Positions 1 to 10,556 of a DNA stretch of 64,000 bases are shown here, piece by piece. Where the stretch lies: assembly GCF_030929595.1 (NCBI RefSeq), contig NZ_JAVFVR010000010.1:124001-188000 (forward strand), written 5' to 3'. Position 1 is the first letter of the stretch. Each line of letters opens with the position of its first letter. The position numbers were made by a program, and so were the translations under genes. The stretch comes from Flavobacterium sp. LHD-85. GTDB lineage: Bacteria; Bacteroidota; Bacteroidia; Flavobacteriales; Flavobacteriaceae. Under the pieces are notes generated by a model. It searched no databases. It was not told the DNA's origin and saw only the letters and a program-made list of their open reading frames with translations.

Positions 1-1015
1 TAATTGGAGCGTCATAATCATAGGAAGTTAAATCAGGTTGAATATCATGATTTCCGTCATAATTTGCACCAGAAGTAAATCCGAAATTTGTTCCTCCATG
101 AACCATATAATAGTTAAAAGAAACGCCAGCATCAAGATATTTTTTAGTTTGTTTTGCCACTTCTTCTGCACTTACTTTTGGAAAAGGTTCTGCCCAATGA
201 TCCAGCCAGCCCGGATAAAACTCAGCTACCATATAAGGCCCTTTTCCTCCATTAAATTTGTTTACTACTTCTTTTAACTTCGTAACATCGTCCTCTCCGT
301 TAGCGGTTGGCAAAGCCCCTGGAAGTGCACCTTCAGCAAATAACCAGCTTCCGTCTGATGTAAAGAATGGTACATTAAACCCAACATCTTTTAATTGTTG
401 AAAAACCGCAGCGCTGTATTTTTTATGTTCTTCTATCGAAATATCTTTGCGTTGTGCAACATACGAACCAAATTCGTTTTCGCCCTGAACCATGATAATT
501 GGCCCACCATTGGTTACCAGTAAATTTTTCACCTGTCCATAAAGTGCTGTAAAATATGCTTTTGTCGCTGCCAAATACTGTTTGTTATTTCCTCTAATTA
601 CCATGTCTGGCACTTTCTGCAAAAACCAAGGATAGCCACCAAACTCCCATTCGGCACACACATACGGACCAGGGCGTAATATTACATAAAGCCCTTCTTC
701 CTGAGCGATCTTGATATACTCAGCTACGTTTCTATTTTCGGTTTTAAAGTCCCATACTCCGGGAGCGGTTTCATGATAATTCCAAAAAACATACGTTGCA
801 ACGGCATTTAATCCCATGGCTTTCATCATTTGCAAGCGATGGCGCCAATATTCTTTTGGAATTCTAGCGTAATGCATCTCGCCACTATGAATTTGAATAG
901 GCTTGCCGTCTAATACAAAATTGCTGTCTTTAATAGCAAATGTATGTTTTGTTTGCGCATTTGCTTTTCCGACCAGCAAAAGGAAAACAGATAAAATAAA
1001 AAGACTTTTTTTCAT
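1..1015 (-). CDS. GH35 beta-galactosidase, 3' end cut by window edge
   Basis: This is the N-terminal 338 codons of a secreted glycoside hydrolase family 35 enzyme, which removes terminal beta-galactose. The reading frame is open from the ATG at 1013-1015 to the left edge, so the C-terminus lies outside the window. It begins with a signal peptide (MKKSLFILSVFLLLVGKANAQ). The GH35 landmarks follow: SGEMHYARIPKEYW, LRPGPYVCAEWEFGGYPW, GENEFGSY with the acid/base Glu, AEFYPGWLDHW with the nucleophile Glu, and HGGTNFGF. It is the last visible gene of the minus-strand PUL1 operon and lies 130 bp after the GH2 gene. The exact substrate cannot be read from the sequence. Confidence 0.93.
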   Translation of the reverse strand, partial: MKKSLFILSVFLLLVGKANAQTKHTFAIKDSNFVLDGKPIQIHSGEMHYARIPKEYWRHRLQMMKAMGLNAVATYVFWNYHETAPGVWDFKTENRNVAEYIKIAQEEGLYVILRPGPYVCAEWEFGGYPWFLQKVPDMVIRGNNKQYLAATKAYFTALYGQVKNLLVTNGGPIIMVQGENEFGSYVAQRKDISIEEHKKYSAAVFQQLKDVGFNVPFFTSDGSWLFAEGALPGALPTANGEDDVTKLKEVVNKFNGGKGPYMVAEFYPGWLDHWAEPFPKVSAEEVAKQTKKYLDAGVSFNYYMVHGGTNFGFTSGANYDGNHDIQPDLTSYDYDAPI

Positions 1016-1145
1016 TTGATGATATTTAGATTATTATATTTTTTTCTTAGAAATAACACTGTTGTATTTCAATTTTCTCTTATTATTCATAAGGTCTACT
1101 TTGGTTCATTTTCGTACTTATGGAACCTCTATAAAAATTTCTCAT

Positions 1146-4124
1146 TTACATTGGAACACCGTATAATTCAATGTCTTTGATTGCTGTTTTACTATTCTCA
1201 GGCTGCACATCCAAAATAATTACTCTCACATATTTTATGTTTTCATACTTAAAGAATAAAGGCTTGTAATCCTGACCAGAAACTTTTATTTCCTTAAATA
1301 CATCAGTCCATTTTGTGCCATCTTCTGAGACTTCTAGAGAATAGGTATACCAATCGCTATCTTTTCCCCAAACAATTTTACTTCCTTGCAGCATCATTTT
1401 CTTTGCAAGATCAATTTGCATTACAACTGGTAAATCCTTTTTTGAAGACGACCACAATGTCGACGGATTTGCGTCTAAAATATTCTCCAATCCTTTGTTA
1501 TCGATTTTAGTTGAAAAACTTACTTGATTTGCAACAAGTTTTATAACTGGAGGCAATGCTTCTGATTTTGTTTTATTTGAAAATGACTGCTCACTACTGG
1601 TTTCTTTCTCTTCGTCCCACTTTGCATGATCACCGTCTGGAACATATTCTCCTTGGTATTGAACCGTTCTAATAACTGTTTTGGCTGATTTAAGCCCTTG
1701 ACTGGAAGCCGATATTACAATATCTCCAGCCTGATTGGTTGTTCGGATTATTCCGTATCCGATTCCGCCTTCTGTTTGTTGTGAAGCTATTTTAACGCGT
1801 GGAATATTTGCACCAATCAATCTTCCGTTTCCTAAAACTTCTACATTAACTTGATACGTTTCTAATGCATTTTTATTACTGAGAACAGTTCCGTTTTTAT
1901 CACAAACTTTAATATAAAAAGGAACCATATCAGAGCCATCGGCGATTGGATTAATTCCACGATCTGCGACTTCTATTTCGAGATGATCGGCTTCACCCGG
2001 AGTTTTAATAGCATGAGAACAAACTACCTTTCCATTGATTATCCCTTCTGCCTTTAATTCACCAGTTTGATAATCATTTGTCCTAAACTTAAAATACGGG
2101 CTTCCGCCTTTGGCTGCTACAAAAGGAGCTGTTTTGGCATTCTCCTTTCTTGTCATTTCACCGACAAATACATCATTTCGATATAATCGAACCTTATCAC
2201 AATTAGAAAAAACAGTAATAACCGAATCCAGATCTGGGCGATTATTGTAACTGGCGACATATACCATTGGTCCGTAAACAGGATTACGAGCATCCTGCAT
2301 GGCTTTAAGCTGATAGTATCCAAATTTTTCGTAACGGTCTATATCTACCACTCCGCTAAAAGCCGTGATGCTATCGGTTCCTCTTGTGTAATCGTTGTAA
2401 CTCCACAAGAAGTAACCTCCTATTCTTTTATTGGCATCAAGTCTTGCATGATCCCAGTAGGCGCCTTCTTCTTCGAGCATACTTCCGTTAAGTGCATTTT
2501 GCCTTAAATAGCACTGTGCTAAAAGTCCTTTTTCGGTATAAATCCGCGAAGCTCTAAGTCCATTTTCTTTTTCAGGATCTGCCATCCAAGTGTCTCCCCA
2601 TTCACGAGTAAGTGAAGGCATTGTAAGCATAGGATCTGTACCATCTTCGTTAATTACTTTGTAACTTACATCATAGAATTTTCTCCCTTTAGCAAAGAAA
2701 TCATCAGAAGTAAACATTTGATCGTTTGGCATTTCCTGATGCGCAATCTTCACTATTTCTTTTGCCCAATAATCTGGTGTAGGTGATTCGTTAAGAGAAG
2801 TTTCCCATAAAAATACCGAAGGCCTATTACGGTCTCTTCTGATCATTTCCCTAACATTTTGATGGGTACGAGCTATAAAAACAGAATCTTTATTAAAAAA
2901 CTGCCAGCTCGGCTCACATTCAATAACCAGCAAACCAATCTCGTCACAAGCATCTAAAAAAGCTGGAGATTGAGGATAATGAGACGCTCTTACAGCATTA
3001 AACCCTCCTTTTTTGATTTGTAAAGCATCGCGGTACTGCATCGAATTTGATGAAGCATCTCCAATATTCTGGTAACTTTGATGGCGGTTTGCACCACGCA
3101 GATAGAGCTTTTTGCCATTGATATAAAAACCGTCTGCTTCTCCTGTCGGTGATTTAAATGAAATAGTACGGACTCCTATTTTTGTTGTCTTCACATCTAT
3201 AAGCTCTTTTCCCTCATAAATTTCAGAAACGACTTGATATAAATAAGGATGATCTGGATGCCATAATTTTGGCTTTAAAACAGTAAAATTTTGCAAAAAG
3301 TCTTTTTCTCCAAAAAAAGATGCTGTAGTGCTCCCCTTTGCCACTTCGATTCCTTCTTTGTTCCTTATACTTGTTTTTAAAAGAACTGGTTTATTTTCTT
3401 TGGTCTGATTGACAACATGCGTTTTTATGGTTACTTCTGCTTTATCATTACTCACTTTTGGGTACGTAATAAAAAGCCCTCCTCCTGCAATTTTATTTGC
3501 TTCGAGCGGATCTGAGACATACAGTTTGTTTGTTACAACAAGAGTTACATTACGATAAATTCCGCCATAATAATAAAAATCCAATCCAGATTGTGGTTTT
3601 CCTGGAGGTGTCAATGGATCATTTTCACTAGAAACTCTAACGGCCAAAACGTTGTTATTATCATACTTAACCTTATTGGTTATATCGATCACAAAACCAA
3701 GGTAACCACCATAATGCGTTGTAAGTTTTTCTCCATTCAAAAACACTTCACAATTCATTTGAACACCTTCAAAGCTTAAGGTGATTCTTTTGTTTTGATT
3801 CTGTTTATCCAATTTAAAATAACGGCGATACCAGCCAATACCTTGATAAATGGCATTGCCTCCATTGTGCTTCTTTTCAAGACGCATGGTATGCGGAATA
3901 CTGATCGAAGCCCAGTCTTTGTCCTGATAATTTACTGTTTCTGCTCCTTTGGCATCACCTGTAAAAAAAGCCCAGTTGGTATTTAAATTTAAAGTATTCC
4001 GAGGATTCTTAGCAGATACCGCTATTCTTTTTGATGCTGACTTCTGAGCAAATGCTCCTAAATTACTCTGCAAAAAAAAGAGGCATAATAGAACCAAATA
4101 TTGATTGATTTTGAACATAATCAT
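1146..4124 (-). CDS. GH2 family beta-galactosidase-like enzyme with C-terminal discoidin-like domain
   Basis: This is a secreted GH2 glycosidase of 992 residues. After the signal peptide (to about residue 26, AFAQ) come the jelly-roll sugar-binding domain (about 45-200), the Ig-like domain (about 220-322) and the TIM barrel (from about 325). The barrel has the motif LRGANRHQ, the acid/base Glu446 in WETSLNES and the probable nucleophile Glu508 in LTREWGDTW. Bacterial Ig-like segments follow. The last 140 residues (about 850-992: ILDANPSTLWSS, YTYSLEVSEDGTKW) resemble an F5/8 type C carbohydrate-binding domain. ATGs at 4124 and 4118 are both possible starts. The stop of the upstream GH35 gene is 30 bp away, so they are probably co-transcribed. 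Beta-galactosidase fits the neighbours, but GH2 also includes beta-glucuronidases and mannosidases. Confidence 0.9.
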   Translation of the reverse strand: MIMFKINQYLVLLCLFFLQSNLGAFAQKSASKRIAVSAKNPRNTLNLNTNWAFFTGDAKGAETVNYQDKDWASISIPHTMRLEKKHNGGNAIYQGIGWYRRYFKLDKQNQNKRITLSFEGVQMNCEVFLNGEKLTTHYGGYLGFVIDITNKVKYDNNNVLAVRVSSENDPLTPPGKPQSGLDFYYYGGIYRNVTLVVTNKLYVSDPLEANKIAGGGLFITYPKVSNDKAEVTIKTHVVNQTKENKPVLLKTSIRNKEGIEVAKGSTTASFFGEKDFLQNFTVLKPKLWHPDHPYLYQVVSEIYEGKELIDVKTTKIGVRTISFKSPTGEADGFYINGKKLYLRGANRHQSYQNIGDASSNSMQYRDALQIKKGGFNAVRASHYPQSPAFLDACDEIGLLVIECEPSWQFFNKDSVFIARTHQNVREMIRRDRNRPSVFLWETSLNESPTPDYWAKEIVKIAHQEMPNDQMFTSDDFFAKGRKFYDVSYKVINEDGTDPMLTMPSLTREWGDTWMADPEKENGLRASRIYTEKGLLAQCYLRQNALNGSMLEEEGAYWDHARLDANKRIGGYFLWSYNDYTRGTDSITAFSGVVDIDRYEKFGYYQLKAMQDARNPVYGPMVYVASYNNRPDLDSVITVFSNCDKVRLYRNDVFVGEMTRKENAKTAPFVAAKGGSPYFKFRTNDYQTGELKAEGIINGKVVCSHAIKTPGEADHLEIEVADRGINPIADGSDMVPFYIKVCDKNGTVLSNKNALETYQVNVEVLGNGRLIGANIPRVKIASQQTEGGIGYGIIRTTNQAGDIVISASSQGLKSAKTVIRTVQYQGEYVPDGDHAKWDEEKETSSEQSFSNKTKSEALPPVIKLVANQVSFSTKIDNKGLENILDANPSTLWSSSKKDLPVVMQIDLAKKMMLQGSKIVWGKDSDWYTYSLEVSEDGTKWTDVFKEIKVSGQDYKPLFFKYENIKYVRVIILDVQPENSKTAIKDIELYGVPM

Positions 4125-4154
4125 TTTAATTTTTAGGACTAAACAATCGTCAGC

Positions 4155-6506
4155 TTATAAACCTTTAAACAGTTCTTTGCTGATATAAATGTTATACTCT
4201 TTTATTTGTCCGTTTGGAGAATTTTGACGTGGAAGAAATTTCATTCCGCCAACGCTTTTAATGTTTCCTAAATCAATTACAATCTGATGAGGGAAGCTGT
4301 CTTCTGTTTCTGAATATTGAGTATGCCAATACGTGGTACTTTGCAAATCAAACACATTATCTGCCTTTCCATCTTCGCTTTCTATTTCTTCGCTGTCAGC
4401 ATAAACCACTTTCCATTTGGCACGCGGAATTTCTTTTCCATTTTCGTCAAAAAGATATAACTCGGCTAAACAAGCATAAGGGCTTTTTTCCTGATATCCA
4501 CTTAAAGCTTCAAAACATACATAACGTCCATTTACACTTTTAAACTTTGCTTCCTGCCATTCAATCGAAGGTTTAGCTTTACCAGTAAATGCAGGCACCT
4601 GATTTTGCAACTGCAATTTTTGATTCTCTTTTTTGTGCTTTGTTCTTACTAAAGAAGGCGCTAAAGCATCAAGTATAGGAAGTTCCATTCCTGATAGTAT
4701 ATTTTTTAAAGGCCCCATATAGTCTAAAACAACCACCTCGTTATTTCCTTTTTTAAGCCAAGGTCCTGGAACATACATAGATTGTGTAGGTCCAATATTC
4801 CAAAATCTGCCTAAACAATGCCCGTTTATCCAAACCAAACCTTTACCCCAAGTAGATACATTTAGAAATGTGTCCCCTGTTTCATCTACTACGAAGTTTC
4901 CTTTATGAAAGGCTGGCATTGTTGTATTTCCTGTTTCGAATTTTAAATGGTCAGGAGTTTTGTTATTGTTTAAGACAATTGGAAAAACTTTCCAGTTATA
5001 CAAATCAATATTTTTTGAATCAATATCGGTTAAAAATACTTTTTCAGTAATACCTTTTCTATCATGTAATGCCCCGCCATAATTTACTCTGCCCGTTGCT
5101 TCAACCAAAATATCCAAAACGGCTCCTTTTCTTGTGGCAGGTATTTGACAGCTGTTTTCTTCTTTTCTTCGGTCAAGACTTGCTATTTTTTTTCCATCAA
5201 TAAAAATCCATGCATAATCATGTATTTCTTTTATGTTTAAAGTAGCTGCTTTTCCTCCCTTCAATGTTGTTCGGTACAAAATACTTCCGAATCCCTGATT
5301 GTATTCTTCCATGTTCTGCGGAATTCTATCTTCAATAAAATCAGGCAGATTAGAAAATAAAGGGGCTATTTTTGTCGTCGCAAATTCTGGTATTTTGATG
5401 ACTTTATTTCTCGCAGGAACTTCTGGCAATGTTTCTCCTTCCTGCAAATAACCTGCAAACAGTTTACGCAAGGCATAAAACTTCTCTGTATCCCATCCTG
5501 CTTCACTTATTGGAGCGTCATAATCATAGCTTGAAGTCTGAGGCAAATAAGGTGGACTGTTAGCGCCTGTCCACATTCCAAATGTAGTACCGCCATGTGC
5601 CATATATATGCTGAAAGACGCTTTATGGTCTAACATATATTTTATTTCTTTTGCTACATTGTCAACAGAACCCGTATGATGCTTAGTTCCCCAAGAGTCA
5701 AACCAACCGGGATAATATTCTCCGCACATTAAAGGACCTTTAGGACGAATTTCTCTTAATGATTTAAAAGCCGATTCAGGATTTCCTCCAAAGTTTACTA
5801 CACTAAAAATATCCTCTCTCACATCATTTTTTAACTGTGAAGGCCCATCACAAGTAAAAAGCGGAACAGTAAAACCTGCCTCTTTCAAATAATCTCTTAT
5901 TTTACCCAAATATTCTTTATCTGTTCCATAAGAACCATATTCGTTCTCTACCTGAGTCATTATAATATTGCCTCCGTTATTGATTTGATATGGAGCCAAA
6001 ACGCGTCCGACCTCTTTTAAATAAATGCGACAGCGCTCCAAATAATAAGGATCTTGCGTACGAAGTTTAATGTCTTTCTTTTTAAGAAGCCACCACGGAA
6101 AACCACCAAAATCCCATTCTGCACAAGCATAAGGGCCTGGACGTAAAATAACGTACAATCCCTCTTGTTGTGCCAGTTTGCAAAATTCAGCAGCATCAGC
6201 CATTCCTGTCCAGTTAAATTTTCCTGGTTCTGGCTCATGCATATTCCAAAACAAATAGGCGCAAACCGTATTTAATCCCATCGCTTTTGCCATTTTTAAA
6301 CGATGCACCCAATATTCTTTAGGAATTCTTGCAAAATGCATTTCACCGCATCTTACAACATATGGCTTTCCGTTAAGCATGAAATCATTTTCTCCTATTT
6401 CGAAATTGGCTGTCTGATTTACTGATAATTGACTTGCTGTTTTGTTTTGTGATGAAGCTGTTCCTACAATAAACAGCAAGGTTAAAAGTGCAATTGTGTT
6501 TTTCAT
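4155..6506 (-). CDS. GH35 beta-galactosidase with C-terminal discoidin-like domain
   Basis: This is a secreted or periplasmic exo-beta-galactosidase of 783 residues. The start was placed at the ATG at 6506, because the protein then opens with a clean signal peptide (MKNTIALLTLLFIVGTASSQ). The ATG eight codons upstream would add a polar extension. Family GH35 is shown by GEMHFARIPKEYW, LRPGPYACAEWDFGG, QVENEYGSYG (acid/base Glu189) and MCGEYYPGWFDSWG (nucleophile Glu263). Beta-sandwich domains follow the barrel (VWINGHCLGRFWNIGP). The last 130 residues (YVCFEALSGYQEKSPYACLA, DNVFDLQSTTYWHTQY) look like an F5/8 type C module similar to that of the neighbouring GH2 enzyme. It lies between the GH43-GH35 fusion and the GH2 gene in the PUL1 operon. 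Confidence 0.94.
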   Translation of the reverse strand: MKNTIALLTLLFIVGTASSQNKTASQLSVNQTANFEIGENDFMLNGKPYVVRCGEMHFARIPKEYWVHRLKMAKAMGLNTVCAYLFWNMHEPEPGKFNWTGMADAAEFCKLAQQEGLYVILRPGPYACAEWDFGGFPWWLLKKKDIKLRTQDPYYLERCRIYLKEVGRVLAPYQINNGGNIIMTQVENEYGSYGTDKEYLGKIRDYLKEAGFTVPLFTCDGPSQLKNDVREDIFSVVNFGGNPESAFKSLREIRPKGPLMCGEYYPGWFDSWGTKHHTGSVDNVAKEIKYMLDHKASFSIYMAHGGTTFGMWTGANSPPYLPQTSSYDYDAPISEAGWDTEKFYALRKLFAGYLQEGETLPEVPARNKVIKIPEFATTKIAPLFSNLPDFIEDRIPQNMEEYNQGFGSILYRTTLKGGKAATLNIKEIHDYAWIFIDGKKIASLDRRKEENSCQIPATRKGAVLDILVEATGRVNYGGALHDRKGITEKVFLTDIDSKNIDLYNWKVFPIVLNNNKTPDHLKFETGNTTMPAFHKGNFVVDETGDTFLNVSTWGKGLVWINGHCLGRFWNIGPTQSMYVPGPWLKKGNNEVVVLDYMGPLKNILSGMELPILDALAPSLVRTKHKKENQKLQLQNQVPAFTGKAKPSIEWQEAKFKSVNGRYVCFEALSGYQEKSPYACLAELYLFDENGKEIPRAKWKVVYADSEEIESEDGKADNVFDLQSTTYWHTQYSETEDSFPHQIVIDLGNIKSVGGMKFLPRQNSPNGQIKEYNIYISKELFKGL

Positions 6507-6593
6507 TATTACATTTTTTAGACAGATCAATAATTGATTTTACCTTTTTTATGATTAAAGAACTGGTTATAATACTAAACCCCTTTCTACTAA

Positions 6594-9500
6594 TCAATAT
6601 TCTCTTACTTCCATTCCTTTTATCTCTGCACCATTTATGGTTTGGCGAAGCTGAATGCTGATGACATTTTTTTCGTTCTTTCCAAAACGAAGCCAGCATT
6701 CCGGCAAATAGAATTCGCGTTGCGGACCCGCCTCCCAATGTCTGCCAATATTATGTCCGTTCAAATACATATAGCCATTACCTGAAGCATTAATTAAAAG
6801 TTTCCATGTTTTTTCAGCATCAGCATTTTCGTTGAGTTCAAATTCTGCACGATACCACGTAACTAAATTGGTTGGATCTGCTTTAACTGGAGCTCCGTTT
6901 CCTTTCTTCAAGAGTTCTGTTGTGGTATCAAGATTATTTTTTTTCCATTTAGAAGTTTTCAATTCTGGTTTGGTAAATCCTGCTGTAATACCCCCTAAAT
7001 CTTTAGCAATTTCCCATTTCAGTTCGAAGTTTATTTTAGCCGTAGAATCCGATAAACCTGCACGTCTTATACCTGCCAATTCTTCCATTGGCATATAACC
7101 ATGTGCATGTCCTAAGTTTTCATAAACTACTATAATTTCGTTGTTTCCTTCTTTCAATAATCCAGACACGTCAAACTGATTATCAAACACCTCTGATCCA
7201 ATACGGATAAAACAATCACGGGTTGGCCAAGATTGCGCATCGGCTTTATCCGGAGCTATTCTTTTGGCCATTTGCCCATTTACCTCCGCATTAACAATGT
7301 CACGGGTAAACATATTGAACAATAGCTTATTCTGACTAATCGCCTGTTCTCTTGTAAGTGTAATGCTTGTTTTATAATAGCTGTATCTAAAATCATTTAC
7401 TCCGTTTTCTGAAAGCGAAGTTGCTGCTTTCAAAGGCTCCCATACCGCACTTTCTTTCGGATCATCTTTCTTAAATACTTTTGAAATACGAATGCTTTTC
7501 TGAGCTAAATTCTTTTTTTCAATAGTATTATTCTTTGGCCACCACTCGCCTTTCAAAGGATTTTTTCCGGGCGGAATTACCAATACTTTTGCATCAAGAT
7601 CAGCTAGTTTGAAATCGACATTCAAGGCAGGAATATTTACAATTTCTTTTGAATTTGCTCCTGTCGTTTCAATTAAGACTTTCTCGCCATTCTGATTAAT
7701 GTTATAAATTGGCTCGCTGCTTCTATTGATTTTTCCTGGAATAAGAGTTACTTTTCCTGATATCGGATTTTTATCATCTGTATTATGCAGGAAGACAAAT
7801 TTTGTTCCATCGGCAGCCATACGCACTCCACCAAAAAGGTTTTTCGGAGCTGGTTTCCCATCTATACTCAAATCACATGGTCCGCCTTCAGATTGCATTA
7901 ATTTTGTACCATATATTTTTAAGAAATCTCCAATTTCTTTTGCAACATAATATTTCGCACTTAGATCCCCATTTTCTCTAATGGGTGCATTATAATCGTA
8001 TGAAGTTGTCATGCCACGGGCTCCCCATCCTTCAAAATGGGTTCCTCCAAAAAACATATAAGCATTTATTCCAGAAGCTCCACCTAATAAACTCATTAGA
8101 TTGATTGCTTTGTAATGACGCGCATCTGAATAATTATCTTCGCTCAATCTTCCATTAACCAAAGAAAACCATCCACCCTGAAGTTCAGTTACAAATCCTG
8201 GTGCATTAGGCTGTTTATTTCTCAGGTCTGCCATTCTAATAGCACAACCCGGAGCTTCATTAAGACCTACGTAATAATTATCGCAATCAAAAACTTGAGA
8301 AAGTTCGGCATCTTTACTGTTGCGACATTCATTGGTCAGACAAGTGAACATCGGTACATCAATTCCGTTTTCTTTAACTGATTTGTAAAGTCCTTTTAAA
8401 AGAACTTCTTTGTTTGAGGATTCATCAGCATCGTATTCGTTTTCGATCTGTAACAGAATAATGCCTTTTTCTCCTTTTGCTTTACGCGAAATTTGTTCGT
8501 TTTCTAATGCTTTGCATACGGCACTATACCAATGCTGTGACCACTTTATATGTTCGGGATCGGCACTGCGAAGCCAAAAAGTTTCTTTTCCCGGACTGTA
8601 TTTTGCCAGCCATTGCGGATAACCGCCTCCTGACCACTCAGCACAAATAAAAGGCCCCGGACGAACAATGGTATAGAAACCAAACTCTTCGTGCGCCATT
8701 TTTAACCAAGCCAGTAAATCTGTAAAATCAAGTTTAGAATAATCGTTAATATTGTCTGGCATTTCACGTTCATGCCAGTTCCAGGGCACATAAGTCTCGA
8801 CAGTATTAAAACCAGCTTCTTTGATTTTTTTAAACCGATCTCTCCAAAGTTCTTTTGGGCAACGGAAATAATGGAATGCGGCACTATAGGTAAAAAATTC
8901 TTTTCCTTCAATATACATTCCTTTTCCATCATAACGAACACGATCAGGATGTGCAAATTTCTTCGGAATCACTGATGCTTCTTCTTTTTTGAATGCATTT
9001 TCATTATTGAAATGAAACCAGTTAAAATCGGCAAATCCATCCACGCCAGCGGTTGTGGTACTAAAATTAAACAAAGCAAAACGATTGGCTGTCCAGTCTA
9101 AACCAAGTCCCATTTTTAAAGTATTCCCGATAGGCTGAAATTTTTTGCCATCGGTACTGTATTCAAAAGTTGCGATATAGCTCTCATGCGTTACATTGGC
9201 TTTAAGCCAAACGGTATTTCCTGTAAATTTTACTGATGTTATGATAGTATCATTATTAACCATCACCAGATTTTTTTCTTTTCCTTTTTGTTGTACAGCT
9301 ACATACGCATAAGGAACCTGAAAAATACCAAAACCAGCGGTATTTCCATCCTTTAAACCCTTCACATTCATTTCTACAGTTCCCGTTGAAAATGGTCCTT
9401 GAACTCTTTGGGTCAAAGTATTTTGGGCTTCGTAAAGTCTACTGGCTTTCAACGCCTTTAATCGCATATAACCTTTATGCTCTTTAAGTGACCATTTTTT

Positions 9501-10556
9501 ATCATTGGGATTGTGATTCCACTGCCATTGTAATCCTAGATTTGAATTGTTGAATTCATCAGATGTAGCAGGAACTTTGATCGTAGATGTTTCATTGACA
9601 ATAGGCTTTTTATGTGTTTCCACTCCTTTGCCGTTAACACCTAACATTGGCCATCCATCAACCCAGGTCACAGGTTCTAAATTTGGCGTACGGCCAATTG
9701 GCCCACGATCCTGCATAATGATAAACCACCATGATCCGTCTATTAACTGCACCATTCCGCCCTGATGCAAACCGTTTCCAGGATAAGTATGATCATCGTT
9801 AATGACTACTTTAGATTCATAAGGCCCATAAATATTATCAGATCTCAAACAAACTTGTCGGCCTTTTGTACCTCCTGTAGAACCCAAGATGTAATACTTT
9901 CCATTTACTTTATACACATGCGATCCTTCGAGATAAGGATACTCTCGATTATCGTAAATTTCTTTTTGAGGAGTTTTAACAGATAAAGCATCGGCATTTA
10001 GTTCTGTTATATACAATTTTTGCTGTCCATGCGCCACATATACTTTTCCGTTATCATCAAAAAACAAACCTGGGTCATATAAGTATTCTGGAAAAATAGT
10101 TCTAGTCCAGGAACCATTGATGTTTTTTGCTGTACATATCGAAAAATTCCCTTTTTCTTTATCCCAGTTTGGCGTACAAAACCCGACATAAAACAATCCG
10201 TTATGATGACGAATTGTCGCTGCCCATGAACCTCTCAGGTATCGGTCTCCACCTTGTAGATTGTAGCGTTGATCTTCATTGTATTTATCTACTGCATAAC
10301 CTGCCATTTCCCAATTGACCAAATCTTTCGACTTCAGAATTGGACATCCGGGCACATAATGCATACTGGTAGAAACAAAATAAAATTCATCCCCAACACG
10401 AATCAAATCAGGATCGGGCCAATCACCCCACAGCAATGGGTTTTTAAAAGTCCCGTCGCCATTATCGGGTGTCCATATTGGCAATGTTGTTTGTGCTGTA
10501 AGTATTGTTGTTTTTGCAGAAAAAACGAAAAGCAACAACAGAAATACTTTTTTCAT
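6594..10556 (-). CDS. GH43-GH35 bifunctional glycoside hydrolase fusion
   Basis: One uninterrupted frame of 1320 residues encodes two enzymes. After the signal peptide, residues 25-320 are a GH43 five-bladed propeller: GDWPDPDLIRVG with base Asp48, YLYDPGLFFDDNG with Asp161, and YPYLEGSHVYKVNGKYY with acid Glu210. Residues 330-515 resemble the concanavalin-like C-terminal domain of GH43 xylosidases and arabinosidases. From about 540 a second catalytic module begins. It is a divergent GH35 (FTYSAAFHYFRCPKELW, VRPGPFICAEWSGGGYP) with acid/base Glu707 in QIENEYD and nucleophile Glu791 in VTELQGGWFS. The usual GH35 beta domains follow (YLNGHNIGRHWEAGPQ). Both active sites look intact. The likely role is paired removal of arabinose or xylose and galactose from the same side chains. 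It is the first enzyme gene after susD in PUL1. Confidence 0.92.
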   Translation of the reverse strand: MKKVFLLLLFVFSAKTTILTAQTTLPIWTPDNGDGTFKNPLLWGDWPDPDLIRVGDEFYFVSTSMHYVPGCPILKSKDLVNWEMAGYAVDKYNEDQRYNLQGGDRYLRGSWAATIRHHNGLFYVGFCTPNWDKEKGNFSICTAKNINGSWTRTIFPEYLYDPGLFFDDNGKVYVAHGQQKLYITELNADALSVKTPQKEIYDNREYPYLEGSHVYKVNGKYYILGSTGGTKGRQVCLRSDNIYGPYESKVVINDDHTYPGNGLHQGGMVQLIDGSWWFIIMQDRGPIGRTPNLEPVTWVDGWPMLGVNGKGVETHKKPIVNETSTIKVPATSDEFNNSNLGLQWQWNHNPNDKKWSLKEHKGYMRLKALKASRLYEAQNTLTQRVQGPFSTGTVEMNVKGLKDGNTAGFGIFQVPYAYVAVQQKGKEKNLVMVNNDTIITSVKFTGNTVWLKANVTHESYIATFEYSTDGKKFQPIGNTLKMGLGLDWTANRFALFNFSTTTAGVDGFADFNWFHFNNENAFKKEEASVIPKKFAHPDRVRYDGKGMYIEGKEFFTYSAAFHYFRCPKELWRDRFKKIKEAGFNTVETYVPWNWHEREMPDNINDYSKLDFTDLLAWLKMAHEEFGFYTIVRPGPFICAEWSGGGYPQWLAKYSPGKETFWLRSADPEHIKWSQHWYSAVCKALENEQISRKAKGEKGIILLQIENEYDADESSNKEVLLKGLYKSVKENGIDVPMFTCLTNECRNSKDAELSQVFDCDNYYVGLNEAPGCAIRMADLRNKQPNAPGFVTELQGGWFSLVNGRLSEDNYSDARHYKAINLMSLLGGASGINAYMFFGGTHFEGWGARGMTTSYDYNAPIRENGDLSAKYYVAKEIGDFLKIYGTKLMQSEGGPCDLSIDGKPAPKNLFGGVRMAADGTKFVFLHNTDDKNPISGKVTLIPGKINRSSEPIYNINQNGEKVLIETTGANSKEIVNIPALNVDFKLADLDAKVLVIPPGKNPLKGEWWPKNNTIEKKNLAQKSIRISKVFKKDDPKESAVWEPLKAATSLSENGVNDFRYSYYKTSITLTREQAISQNKLLFNMFTRDIVNAEVNGQMAKRIAPDKADAQSWPTRDCFIRIGSEVFDNQFDVSGLLKEGNNEIIVVYENLGHAHGYMPMEELAGIRRAGLSDSTAKINFELKWEIAKDLGGITAGFTKPELKTSKWKKNNLDTTTELLKKGNGAPVKADPTNLVTWYRAEFELNENADAEKTWKLLINASGNGYMYLNGHNIGRHWEAGPQREFYLPECWLRFGKNEKNVISIQLRQTINGAEIKGMEVREY

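Noticed and set aside
6385-6738. 117-codon minus-strand frame across the GH35 and GH43-GH35 junction
   Set aside because: It overlaps two well-supported genes in another frame and shows no domain.
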